Under the pieces are notes generated by a model. It had not been told where the DNA came from, did not search any database, and was given only the letters and a program-made list of their open reading frames with translations. Both the position numbers and the translations under genes were made by a program. A stretch of DNA of 64,000 nt from Luteimonas yindakuii (GTDB lineage: Bacteria; Pseudomonadota; Gammaproteobacteria; Xanthomonadales; Xanthomonadaceae), in contig NZ_CP039383.2 of NCBI RefSeq assembly GCF_004803715.2, positions 992,001-1,056,000 on the forward strand, in the 5' to 3' direction. Each line of letters starts with the position of its first letter. Within the stretch, counting starts at the first letter, position 1. Positions 25,977 to 33,891 of the stretch are shown here, in pieces.

Positions 25977-27344
25977 ATGGCAACGGCTCCGGTATCGTCG
26001 CCCCCTTGTTCGCTGTCGGGCCCGGTGCCCGGGATGTTCCCCATGCTGGGCTGGTGGTTCCGTATCGCGTTCTGGAAGCGGGTGGCAGGCGGCTTCGTGC
26101 TCGGCGCCCTGGCCGGCTGGCTGCTGGGTCCGGCTGCCGGAACCTGGCTGCAACCGCTGGGCACGCTGTACGTCAACCTGATCCGCATGATCGCGGTGCC
26201 GCTGGTGTTCTTCGCGGTGATGAATGCCGTGTCCGCGTTGCACGGCCAGCAGTCGATGGCGACGCTGGGCGGGCGCACCTTCGGCTGGTTCGCCGTGACC
26301 GCGACGATCGCGGTCGCCGTGGCGCTGGGCGCGGCGTTCCTGTTCAACCCCGGTGTCGGGGTGACCCTGACCCCGCCGATCGACTACCAGCCGCGCGACG
26401 TGCCCACGCCGGTGCAGGTGCTGCTCGACATCGTGCCGACCAACCCGTTCGCGGCGCTGGCCGAAGGCCGCATCCTGCAGGTGATCTTCTTCGCCGGCCT
26501 GGTGGGCTTCGCGCTGGTGAAGCTCGGGGACCGCACCGAAGGTCTGCGTCGCCTCGTCGGGCAGGCCAGTGACGTGATGATCCAGGTCACCCGCTTCGTG
26601 CTCGAGATCACCCCGATCGGCACCTTCGGCCTGATCGCCGGGCTGGTCGGCACGTACGGGTTCGAGCGCCTGCTGCCGCTGGGCAACTTCGTCATCGCGC
26701 TGTACGTGGCCTGCGCCTTCCATATCGTGGTGGTGTACGGCGGGCTGCTGCTCACCCACGGCCTCAACCCGCTGAAGTTCTTCCGCGGCGCCGGCCCGGC
26801 GATGCAGGTGGCGTTCGTCAGTTCGTCCAGTTTCGCCGCGATGCCGGCGGCGATCCGTGCAGTCACCCACGGCCTCGGCGTCAATCGCGACTACGCCGCG
26901 TTCGCGGTGCCGCTGGGCGCCAGCATCAAGATGGACGGCTGCGGCGCGATCTATCCGACGCTCGCGGCGATCTTCGCCGCGCAGTACTACGGCATCGAGC
27001 TCAGCTTCGCGCAGTACGTGGCGATCCTGCTGGCCTCGGTGCTGGGCAGCTTCGGCACCGCCGGCGTGCCGGGCACCGCGGTGGTGATGGCGACCGTGGT
27101 GCTCAGCGCCGCGGGCCTGCCGCTGGAAGTGCTGGGCATCCTGCTGGCGATCGACCGCATCCTCGACATGATGCGCACGATGACCAACGTCACCGGCCAG
27201 ATGCTGGTGCCGGTGCTGGTCGCGCGCGAGACCGGGCTGCTGGATCGCGACGTCTACGAACGCGCGGGCAGCGACCTCGGCGTCGGCGGCGAGGCCGCGG
27301 ACGCGCCGGCCACGACCCCGGCGCACCTCGAGCACAAGGGCTGA
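25977..27344 (+). CDS. dicarboxylate/amino acid:cation symporter (DAACS family)
   Basis: A membrane protein of about 455 residues with eight membrane helices and two re-entrant loops, of the GltP/DctA family. Signatures: LIRMIAVPLVFFAVM, the serine-rich VSSSSFAAMPA loop and LGSFGTAGVPGTAVVM in the second loop. The binding-site motif that usually reads NMDGT here reads KMDGCGAIYPT, so the substrate may differ from aspartate or C4-dicarboxylates. The start is uncertain: ATG 25977, 26034 or 26043 are possible; none has a good ribosome site. It lies in the inner membrane and imports substrate with Na+ or H+. Divergent from the phosphatase gene. Confidence 0.85.
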   Translation: MATAPVSSPPCSLSGPVPGMFPMLGWWFRIAFWKRVAGGFVLGALAGWLLGPAAGTWLQPLGTLYVNLIRMIAVPLVFFAVMNAVSALHGQQSMATLGGRTFGWFAVTATIAVAVALGAAFLFNPGVGVTLTPPIDYQPRDVPTPVQVLLDIVPTNPFAALAEGRILQVIFFAGLVGFALVKLGDRTEGLRRLVGQASDVMIQVTRFVLEITPIGTFGLIAGLVGTYGFERLLPLGNFVIALYVACAFHIVVVYGGLLLTHGLNPLKFFRGAGPAMQVAFVSSSSFAAMPAAIRAVTHGLGVNRDYAAFAVPLGASIKMDGCGAIYPTLAAIFAAQYYGIELSFAQYVAILLASVLGSFGTAGVPGTAVVMATVVLSAAGLPLEVLGILLAIDRILDMMRTMTNVTGQMLVPVLVARETGLLDRDVYERAGSDLGVGGEAADAPATTPAHLEHKG

Positions 27345-27377
27345 TCCGGCGGGTTCCGGCTGCGGCGGGGCCCACGC

Positions 27378-27383
27378 TATAGT
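27378..27383 (+). promoter_or_regulatory. candidate -10 box for the M16 peptidase pair
   Basis: TATAGT lies 40 bases before the ATG at 27423 in an otherwise GC-rich spacer. A -35 match is weak (TTCCGG at 27354-27359). AAGGGGAA upstream of the ATG is the ribosome site. Confidence 0.35.
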
Positions 27384-27422
27384 CACGATTCGGGCCCTGG
27401 GGAGGGCCAAGGGGAATACCGC

Positions 27423-28844
27423 ATGCGTTCCAGAGCAGTCCTTGGCGGCGCACTCGCGCTGCTGGCTTCGCTGGCGATCCCGGCTGCCGCACAGCAGCCC
27501 GATCGCTGGACGATCCCGATCCGTACCCACACGCTCGACAACGGCCTGACCGTGGTCGTGTCCGAGGACCGCAGCTCGCCCACCGTCGGCGTGAGCGTGG
27601 TCTACAACGTCGGCATGCGGCTGGAGCCGGAGAACCGCACCGGCTTCGCGCATCTGTTCGAACACCTGATGTTCCAGGGCACGCCGGTGGCGCCCAAGGG
27701 CGTCTTCGACCGCGTGATCCAGGGCGGTGGTGGCCGGCTCAACGGCTCCACCCGGCCGGACTACACCAACTACATCGAGACCGCGCCGGTGTCCGCGCTC
27801 AAGCCGATCCTGTGGCTGGAAGCGGATCGCATGAAGACGCTCGACTTCTCGCCCGACAACCTCAAGAACCAGCAGGACGTGGTCAAGGAGGAGATCCGCG
27901 TCAACGTGCAGAACCAGCCCTACGGCCTGTTCTTCGTGTTCGACATGGGCCGGCTGGCGTTCTCGAAGTGGGCCAACGCGCACGACGGCTACGGCAGCTT
28001 CAAGGACCTCGAGGGCGCCACGCTCGCCGACGTCGAAGCGTTCCATCGCGACTACTACGGCCCCAACAACGCGGTCATCGGCATCGTCGGCGACGTGTCG
28101 GCCGATGAGGCGTTCGCGCTGGTGGAGGAATACTTCGGCGGTATCGCGGCGCGGGCCACGCCCGACAGCCCGGATGTCTCCGAGCCACTGAATACCGAGG
28201 GCCGGCGCGAGGCGCAGGCCGACGCGCTGGCCCAGGTACCGGCGCTGGCGGTTGGCTGGAAGATGCCCGAGCGCGGCAGCGCCGACCATGCACCGATGGC
28301 GGTGCTGTCGCAGCTGCTGGCCGGCGGTGATGCGTCGCGGCTGTACCAGGGGCTGGTCAAGGGCCGCGAGCAGCTGCTCAACCTCGAGGGGGGTGCGGGC
28401 TGGCCGATGGGCCACGCCTGGGACTACGACGGCCCGACCCTGATGACGCTGTTCGCGCTGTACAAGCCGAACGTGGATCCGGACGCGGTGCTGGCGGCGA
28501 TCGACGAGGAGATCGCGCGCATCGTCGCCGAGGGCGTGCCGGCGGAGACGCTTGCCGCCGCCAAGACCAAGATGCTGGCCGACTACGTCAACGCGCTGGA
28601 GCCCTTCATCTCGCGCGCCGACGAACTCGCCAAGGCCCAGCTGCTGTGGGGCGATGCACAGACCCTCAACCGGGTGCCGGAATGGGTGCAGGCAGTGACC
28701 GTGGCCGACGTGCAGCGCGTGGCCCGCACCTATCTCACCGAAGGCAACCGCACCGTCATCGACCGGGTGCCCGCCGCGATGGCGCCCGCACGCGGCATCG
28801 CCGCTCCGGCCGCTCCCGCGCCCGCCGCCCCGACGCAGGACTGA
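27423..28844 (+). CDS. M16 zinc peptidase, catalytic subunit
   Basis: A 473-residue exported protein (Sec signal ALLASLAIPAAAQQ, cleavage near 23). The inverted zinc motif HLFEH is at residues 77-81 and the downstream glutamate lies in VVKEEIRVN (about 154-157). The second, inactive M16 domain follows, with the substrate-gripping RY-type region less clear. M16B enzymes are clam-shaped peptidases that degrade or process peptides in the periplasm. The next gene, 10 bases downstream, encodes an M16 protein without the zinc motif, the usual second half of a heterodimer. The C-terminus is Ala/Pro-rich. Confidence 0.93.
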   Translation: MRSRAVLGGALALLASLAIPAAAQQPDRWTIPIRTHTLDNGLTVVVSEDRSSPTVGVSVVYNVGMRLEPENRTGFAHLFEHLMFQGTPVAPKGVFDRVIQGGGGRLNGSTRPDYTNYIETAPVSALKPILWLEADRMKTLDFSPDNLKNQQDVVKEEIRVNVQNQPYGLFFVFDMGRLAFSKWANAHDGYGSFKDLEGATLADVEAFHRDYYGPNNAVIGIVGDVSADEAFALVEEYFGGIAARATPDSPDVSEPLNTEGRREAQADALAQVPALAVGWKMPERGSADHAPMAVLSQLLAGGDASRLYQGLVKGREQLLNLEGGAGWPMGHAWDYDGPTLMTLFALYKPNVDPDAVLAAIDEEIARIVAEGVPAETLAAAKTKMLADYVNALEPFISRADELAKAQLLWGDAQTLNRVPEWVQAVTVADVQRVARTYLTEGNRTVIDRVPAAMAPARGIAAPAAPAPAAPTQD

Positions 28845-28854
28845 GGACACCGCC

Positions 28855-30321
28855 ATGGCTATCCACAACCGTTCCTCCCGCGGCGCCGTCGTCCTGCGTC
28901 CGCTTGCTCTCGCCCTGGGCGCCTGCCTGTTCGCTGCCGCGGCCCACGCACAGCAGCCGGGCGCCGCGCCGGTGACCGCGCCGCCGACCGAACTGCCGGC
29001 CGGGCTGCCGGATTACGATGCCGACCGCCCATTGCCGGAACTCGGCCTGGTCGAGCACCGCCTCGACAACGGCCTGACCGTCTGGGTGCTGCCGCGCCAG
29101 GGCGGGCTGCCGAAGGTGGACTACGTGCTCGCCGTGCGCGGCGGCCTCGCCAGCGACCCGGTGGGACTGCCCGGCATGTCCAACCTGCTGGCCGGCCTGT
29201 TGCAGGAGGGCACCGCCACCCGCAGCTCGTTGCAGATCGCCGAGGAGCTGCAGCGCCTGGGTGCATCGATGGGCGCCACTGCCAGCAGCGATGGCCTGCT
29301 GGTCATCGCCTCCGGCCTGTCGTCGTCGGCGACACCGCTGGCGGCGCTGTTCGCCGACGTGGTGCGCAATCCGGCGTTCCCGGCCAACGAGGTGCAGCTG
29401 GCAAAGACCAATGCGCTGCAGGGCCTGAAGGCGATGGAGGCCCAGCCCGGCTACCAGGCCAACCGTGCGATGGGACGCGTGCTGTTCGGTAGCCATCCCT
29501 ACGGCAACACGCTGCCGACCGAGGCCGGCATCACCGGCACCGATGCCGAGGGCCTCAAGGCCGCGCACGTGGCGCGCTTCCGCCCCGAGCAGGCATTGCT
29601 GGTCATCGCCGGGCCGCTCGAGGCCGACGCGGCGCTGGCACTGGCACGCACCGCGTTCGGCGACTGGCGAGGCGAGGGCGAGGCGGTCACGGCCGTCCCG
29701 GCGCCGGACTATCCGCGTGAACCGCAGTTCGTGCTGGTCCCGCGTGCGGGCAGCGTGCAGTCGGCGGTGCGGATCGGCCGGCCGGCCTTCGATGCCGACG
29801 ACGACCGCGCGATTCCCGCGGCGCTCGCCAACACCATCCTCGGCGGCGGCTTCGACAGCCGGCTGATGCGCAACCTGCGCGAGGACAAGGGTTATACCTA
29901 CGGCGCCGGCAGCAGCTTCGGCCTGCGGGCGCAGGGTGGCGCATTCCAGGCCCAGGCCGACGTGCGCAACGAGGTGACCGGCGCGGCCATCGGCGAGTTC
30001 TTCAAGGAATTCGAGCAGATGCGCAATACCGTGGTGGCCGCGGACGAACTGCAGCGCGCCAAGCGCTACACCGCCGGCACCTACCTGTTCCAGAACCAGC
30101 TGCAGGGGGCGGTGGCCTCGGCGCTGGCCTCGAACTGGGTGCTCGGCCGGCCCGCGGATTACCTGAGCAGCTACGTCGACCGCACCAGCCGGGTCAGCGC
30201 CGAGCAGGTGCAGGCGGTCGCACGCGAGTTCTTCGACCCGAAGCGGCAGAGCATCGTGGTCGTCGGCGATGCCGGCGTTGCGGCGCAGCTCGCACCGTAC
30301 GGCGACTTCAGCGCCGACTGA
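28855..30321 (+). CDS. M16 peptidase-like partner subunit, zinc motif absent
   Basis: A 488-residue exported M16-fold protein (signal LALGACLFAAAAHAQQ). At the position of HxxEH it reads MSNLLAGLLQEG, so it cannot bind zinc in the usual way. It keeps the fold-specific TYGAGSSFGLR segment (KGYTYGAGSS), which in M16 partners contributes to substrate binding. It begins at ATG 28855 after GAGGACA, 10 bases behind the active subunit gene, so the two are co-translated and most likely form an active/inactive heterodimer, as in other bacterial M16B pairs. Convergent with the BASS gene. Confidence 0.9.
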   Translation: MAIHNRSSRGAVVLRPLALALGACLFAAAAHAQQPGAAPVTAPPTELPAGLPDYDADRPLPELGLVEHRLDNGLTVWVLPRQGGLPKVDYVLAVRGGLASDPVGLPGMSNLLAGLLQEGTATRSSLQIAEELQRLGASMGATASSDGLLVIASGLSSSATPLAALFADVVRNPAFPANEVQLAKTNALQGLKAMEAQPGYQANRAMGRVLFGSHPYGNTLPTEAGITGTDAEGLKAAHVARFRPEQALLVIAGPLEADAALALARTAFGDWRGEGEAVTAVPAPDYPREPQFVLVPRAGSVQSAVRIGRPAFDADDDRAIPAALANTILGGGFDSRLMRNLREDKGYTYGAGSSFGLRAQGGAFQAQADVRNEVTGAAIGEFFKEFEQMRNTVVAADELQRAKRYTAGTYLFQNQLQGAVASALASNWVLGRPADYLSSYVDRTSRVSAEQVQAVAREFFDPKRQSIVVVGDAGVAAQLAPYGDFSAD

Positions 30322-30329
30322 AGCCGGAC

Positions 30330-30357
30330 GCCGCCGGCGGGGCTCCCCGTCGGCGGC
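30330..30357. terminator. GC-rich hairpin between convergent genes
   Basis: GCCGCCGGCGGGG (30330-30342) faces CCCCGTCGGCGGC (30345-30357) with one G-T pair and a very short loop. No T-run follows. It sits between the M16 partner gene and the BASS gene. Confidence 0.5.
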
Positions 30358-30370
30358 ATCGGCGTTCGAC

Positions 30371-31249
30371 TCAGCCCGGTTGCGTGGCCAGCACCGCAGG
30401 CCGGCGCGCCGCCCACCAGGCGAATCCCGCCGCGGTGAAGAACATCAGCAGGCTGTAGACCGCCGCAGGCACCGACATCGTCGCGTTGCCGAGCACGTTG
30501 AGCGCGATGAAGATCGCGAGCGTGCCGTTGTGGATGCCGATTTCCATCGCGATGGCGATGGCCTGGCGCCGCGGCAGCTTCAGGCCGACCGGCGCGGCGT
30601 AGCCGATGCCCATGCTGGCGAGGTTGAACAGCAGGCAGGCGAGGCCGACCGCGGCGAACCAGGTGACCAGGGTGTCCCAGGCCTGCGATACCGCGGCCAC
30701 GATCAGCAGCACCAGCACCAGCACCGACATCGCGCGGATGGGCTTCTCCATGCGCGCGGCGAACGCCGGCGCCAACGCACGCACGGTCATGCCGATCGCC
30801 ACGGGCAGGATTATGATCGTCGCCACCTCGACGATCTTCTGCACGGGTGGCGGCACGTACTGGCCTTCGCCGAGGAAGAAGCGCAACGACAGGTTGAGGA
30901 TCACCGGCAGGGTGACCAGGCACAGCACGCTGTTGATCGCGGTCAGGGTGATGTTGAGCGCGACATCACCCCGGGCGAGATGGCTGTAGATGTTCGCGGT
31001 GGCGCCGCCGGGCGAGGCCGCCAGCAGCATCAGGCCGACCGCGAGTTCCGGCGGCAGGCGGAACAGCAGCGCCAGGCCCAGCGCCACCCAGGGCAGCACA
31101 CCCGTCTGCAGCAGCAGGCCGGTGAGCACGGCCCGCGGGTAGCGCGCCACGCGGCGGAAATCGTCGACGGTCAGCCCGAGGCCTAGACCGAGCATGATCA
31201 CGCCGAGTGCCAGCGGCAGCAGCAGCGTGGTGATCAGGGTGGATTGCAT
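30371..31249 (-). CDS. BASS-type sodium symporter (bile acid:sodium symporter family)
   Basis: A 292-residue protein with about nine or ten membrane helices. Family features include MLGLGLGLTVDDFRR near the N-terminus and the sodium-site segment MLLAASPGGATANIYSHLARGDVAL (about 94-118). Bacterial members transport organic anions such as pantoate or keto-acids with sodium; the substrate cannot be read from the sequence. It ends in the inner membrane with a WWAARRP tail. Start ATG 31249. It lies 42 bases downstream of a small membrane protein gene on the same strand, so they may be one unit. Confidence 0.88.
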   Translation of the reverse strand: MQSTLITTLLLPLALGVIMLGLGLGLTVDDFRRVARYPRAVLTGLLLQTGVLPWVALGLALLFRLPPELAVGLMLLAASPGGATANIYSHLARGDVALNITLTAINSVLCLVTLPVILNLSLRFFLGEGQYVPPPVQKIVEVATIIILPVAIGMTVRALAPAFAARMEKPIRAMSVLVLVLLIVAAVSQAWDTLVTWFAAVGLACLLFNLASMGIGYAAPVGLKLPRRQAIAIAMEIGIHNGTLAIFIALNVLGNATMSVPAAVYSLLMFFTAAGFAWWAARRPAVLATQPG

Positions 31250-31291
31250 GCGGTTCCCCTCCCCGGGAACGGATAAGGATGCGGGGGATCG

Positions 31292-31711
31292 TCAGCGGCG
31301 GGGCCGGGTGGGCAGGCGCCGGCGCGCCAGCAGGCCGCCTACCCAGGCCAGCGGCAACGGCAGCAGCAGGCCGCCGGCGATCACCCAGCCCGGATGCGGC
31401 AACGCCATCACGTTGAGGATCACGCCGCCGACGATCAGCGCGCCGACCGCGAGCGCGGCCATGCTGGTGCGTGCGACCGACAGCCGCGCCGCCACCCAGC
31501 CGCCTGCCAGCGCCGCCAGGCACCAGCCGAGCAGCACCAGCGCGAGCTTGACCGGCGGCGCCTGTGCGACCACCCGCGCCAGGTCTTCCTCGCCGGCAAT
31601 GCGTGCGTCCAGCGGCAGCGGAAACAGCCATGCCGCCAGCGCCTCCATTGCCAGCATCAGGGCAATGGCAACGACCAGGCCGGCCAGGATGGCGAGCAGG
31701 GTGCGGATCAT
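31292..31711 (-). CDS. small four-helix membrane protein, unknown
   Basis: A 139-residue protein with about four membrane helices: AILAGLVVAIALMLAMEALA near the N-terminus, then LALVLLGWCLAALAGGWVAARL, AALAVGALIVGGVILNVMAL and VIAGGLLLPLPLAWVGGLLA, and an arginine-rich tail. No family motif is recognised. The start ATG 31711 is preceded by GGAGAA. It lies between the terminator of the NlpC/P60 gene and the BASS gene; it may be co-transcribed with the latter. Function unknown. Confidence 0.7.
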   Translation of the reverse strand: MIRTLLAILAGLVVAIALMLAMEALAAWLFPLPLDARIAGEEDLARVVAQAPPVKLALVLLGWCLAALAGGWVAARLSVARTSMAALAVGALIVGGVILNVMALPHPGWVIAGGLLLPLPLAWVGGLLARRRLPTRPRR

Positions 31712-31791
31712 GGCGAGTTCTCCCCGGGCAGTCGGCGAGCATCGCCGCGCGTGCCCGCGCCGGGCAAGCCGCACTGCAGCGTAGCGGGCTG

Positions 31792-31817
31792 AAAAAAAAG
31801 GCCGCCCGGAGGCGGCC
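31792..31817 (-). terminator. rho-independent terminator of the NlpC/P60 gene
   Basis: On the minus strand GGCCGCC-TCCG-GGCGGCC is followed by eight T residues (31792-31799). It lies about 20 bases after the stop of the gene at 31838-32515. Confidence 0.92.
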
Positions 31818-31837
31818 TGTACGAGGAGATGCGTGGA

Positions 31838-32515
31838 TCAGACGCCGGCGACGCGCCGGGCCTGCATGAACTTGCCCGACCAGTAGCCGGTGTCGAGTTC
31901 GGACACGGTGACGTCGCGGCCGCTGCGGGGGGCGTGCAGGAAACGGCCCTCGCCGAGGTAGATGCCGACGTGGTCGATGCGGCCGCCGCGGCGGCTGAAG
32001 AACACCAGGTCGCCGGCGTCGAGTTGGTCGCGGTTCACGCGCTGGCCCGAGTTCGCCATGTCGCGCGATACGCGCGGAAGCTCGATCCCCAGCGCGGTGC
32101 TGAAGACGTAGCTGACCAGGCCACTGCAGTCGAAGCCGCGCTCCGGCGAGGTGCCACCCCAGCGGTACGGCGTGCCGAGCAGGGTCATCGCGCGCTGCAG
32201 CAGGACCTGCACGCCACCGCGCGGCTGTGCCTTCGATTCCTGGCGGACCAGGTCGGCGGCGGCGATCAGCTGGTTGACGTCGGAGGCGAAGAGAACCTCC
32301 GGACCACCCGCGGGCAACGGGTCGGCCAGGTGCTGGCTGACGGTCGCCACCATCGGCGACTGGTCGGCGGAATCGCCAGCCAGGCCGGGTGCCGCGAAGA
32401 CGGGCAGGGCGAGACCGGAGAGGGCGCTGGCGAGAATGAAGGAGGAAATCCGCCGGATCCGGCGGGTCGCACTGGCGGCGGTTGGGCCGTGAGGCTGGGT
32501 TTCGGCTGTCGTCAC
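31838..32515 (-). CDS. NlpC/P60 peptidoglycan endopeptidase (1)
   Basis: A 225-residue secreted protein. After a long polar and basic N-region (RRIRRISS) comes a signal core (FILASALSGLALPVFAA). The NlpC/P60 domain covers about 105-222: catalytic FDCSGLVSY (Cys130), DHVGIYLG (His182) and RFLHAP (His194). It should cleave peptide cross-links or stems in peptidoglycan. The start ATG 32515 is used although the signal has an unusually long n-region; a later start is not evident. A second NlpC/P60 gene lies just upstream on the same strand, with 111 bases between. Confidence 0.92.
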   Translation of the reverse strand: MTTAETQPHGPTAASATRRIRRISSFILASALSGLALPVFAAPGLAGDSADQSPMVATVSQHLADPLPAGGPEVLFASDVNQLIAAADLVRQESKAQPRGGVQVLLQRAMTLLGTPYRWGGTSPERGFDCSGLVSYVFSTALGIELPRVSRDMANSGQRVNRDQLDAGDLVFFSRRGGRIDHVGIYLGEGRFLHAPRSGRDVTVSELDTGYWSGKFMQARRVAGV

Positions 32516-32626
32516 GCGTCAAGTCAGGAATGTAGGCGTGGCGTGATGGTGCACGACCGAACCGGCCGGTTTGTTAAGAGAGCGTCAATGAATGCGAGAG
32601 ATTCCCTGAATGAACAGGGGCCGCCG

Positions 32627-33184
32627 TCAAAGAATGCGACGTGCGCCCGAATAGTTGTCGCGCCAGTAGTGGCCGTCGAGATGGTCGAGGCGGACCGTGC
32701 CGCCACTGCTCGGCGCATGCACGAAGCGGCCTTCGCCGACATAGATGCCGACATGGGACACGTCGCCACGGCTGCCGAAGAACACCAGGTCGCCGGACGT
32801 CAGCCGGGCCGGTTGGATGCGCGGGCCCTGCACCGCCGCCAGTTCGCGGGAAGAACGCGGCAGGCGCAGGTCGAGCATGTCGCGATAGACGTAGTTGACC
32901 AGCCCGCTGCAGTCGAAGCCGCCCTCGGGCGTGTTGCCGCCGAAGCGGTACGGCGTGCCGACCAGGCTGATCGCACGGATCACGACGGCGTTGGCGGCGG
33001 CGGGGTTGGACGGCGCGACGGGGGTCCAGCTGCGCGTGGCGACAGGTGCCGGCGCGGGGCGGACATCGTTGCCGCCACAGCCCGCCAGCAGCGCCATCGA
33101 CAGCACGACGGCGGTCCAGGTCGTGGTGAACCGGCGCGCGCGGGTTGGCGCGGTGCGGCGGAAGCCGGGATAATCGTCGCTCAT
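32627..33184 (-). CDS. NlpC/P60 peptidoglycan endopeptidase lipoprotein (2)
   Basis: A 185-residue lipoprotein: lipobox LAGC with Cys36 after a basic n-region (RARRFTTTW). NlpC/P60 domain about 65-185 with FDCSGLVNY (Cys92), SHVGIYVG (His144) and RFVHAP (His156). It is a paralogue of the next gene downstream; the shorter N-terminus lacks the linker. Membrane anchoring suggests a different place of action than the first one. The start ATG 33184 was taken because the lipobox then falls at a normal distance; an in-frame upstream start would overlap the leader of slyD. Confidence 0.9.
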   Translation of the reverse strand: MSDDYPGFRRTAPTRARRFTTTWTAVVLSMALLAGCGGNDVRPAPAPVATRSWTPVAPSNPAAANAVVIRAISLVGTPYRFGGNTPEGGFDCSGLVNYVYRDMLDLRLPRSSRELAAVQGPRIQPARLTSGDLVFFGSRGDVSHVGIYVGEGRFVHAPSSGGTVRLDHLDGHYWRDNYSGARRIL

Positions 33185-33288
33185 CGAGGCCGCATCTTGG
33201 CCGATCGGCGTGGCGATTTGAAGCCGCGGCGCCGTGCGCCCCAACCTCCCTTCCCACCGCGGCGCATGCCGCGCAGCAGGATCGCCCA

Positions 33289-33771
33289 ATGAAGATCGAG
33301 AAAGACCGCGTCGTCCGCTTCCATTACACCGTCGCCGAGCCGGGCCAGGAGCCGGTGGAGAGCTCGCGCGACCGCGGCGAGCCGCTGGCGATCCTGTTCG
33401 GCCACGGCAACATCATCCCGGGGCTGGAAAAAGCCATGGACGGACGCGAGGCGGGCGAGAGCTTCAAGGCCGACGTCACCGCCGAGGACGCCTACGGCGA
33501 GCGCCGCGACGGCCTGACCCAGCGCGTGCCGAAGAAGCACTTCGGCAACCAGCGCCTCACCGCCGGCATGCAGGTGGTGCTCAACACCAATTTCGGCCCG
33601 CGTGCGGTCACCGTGCAGAAGGTCGGCATGAGCGTGGTCGACGTCGACCTCAATCATCCGATGGCCGGCAAGGACCTGCAGTTCGACATCGAGATCGTCG
33701 AGGTGCGCGAGGCATCGGCGGAGGAGATCGAGCACGGCCACGTGCACGGCGAGGGTGGCCACCACCACTGA
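33289..33771 (+). CDS. slyD: FKBP-type peptidyl-prolyl isomerase SlyD
   Basis: A 160-residue protein with the FKBP core split by an IF domain: VRFHYTV, FGHGNIIPGLEKAMDG and, in the middle, the flap TQRVPKKHF; the C-terminus is His-rich (EHGHVHGEGGHHH), the metal-binding tail of SlyD. Roles: proline isomerase, chaperone, nickel handling. Cytoplasmic. Start ATG 33289, with an AGG purine patch. A strong hairpin follows 23 bases after the stop. The gene is divergent from the NlpC/P60 lipoprotein gene. Confidence 0.93.
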   Translation: MKIEKDRVVRFHYTVAEPGQEPVESSRDRGEPLAILFGHGNIIPGLEKAMDGREAGESFKADVTAEDAYGERRDGLTQRVPKKHFGNQRLTAGMQVVLNTNFGPRAVTVQKVGMSVVDVDLNHPMAGKDLQFDIEIVEVREASAEEIEHGHVHGEGGHHH

Positions 33772-33793
33772 GTCGAAGCTCGCGGCACCGTCC

Positions 33794-33820
33794 GGAGGGC
33801 CCGCCATGCGCGGGCCCTCC
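33794..33820 (+). terminator. terminator after slyD
   Basis: GGAGGGCCCG (33794-33803) pairs perfectly with CGGGCCCTCC (33811-33820) and is followed by GTGTTTG, a short T-run. Confidence 0.8.
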
Positions 33821-33891
33821 GTGTTTGCGGCCCCGCGCTTGCCGTCGCCACCAGCCTCCGGCAAGGTCGCCGCTCGACCGGGGAGGCAGGC

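Noticed and set aside
25950..28868. Another long minus-strand open frame across the symporter and the M16 gene
   Set aside because: Low-complexity His/Arg/Gln-rich translation; the plus strand carries clear transporter and HLFEH motifs.
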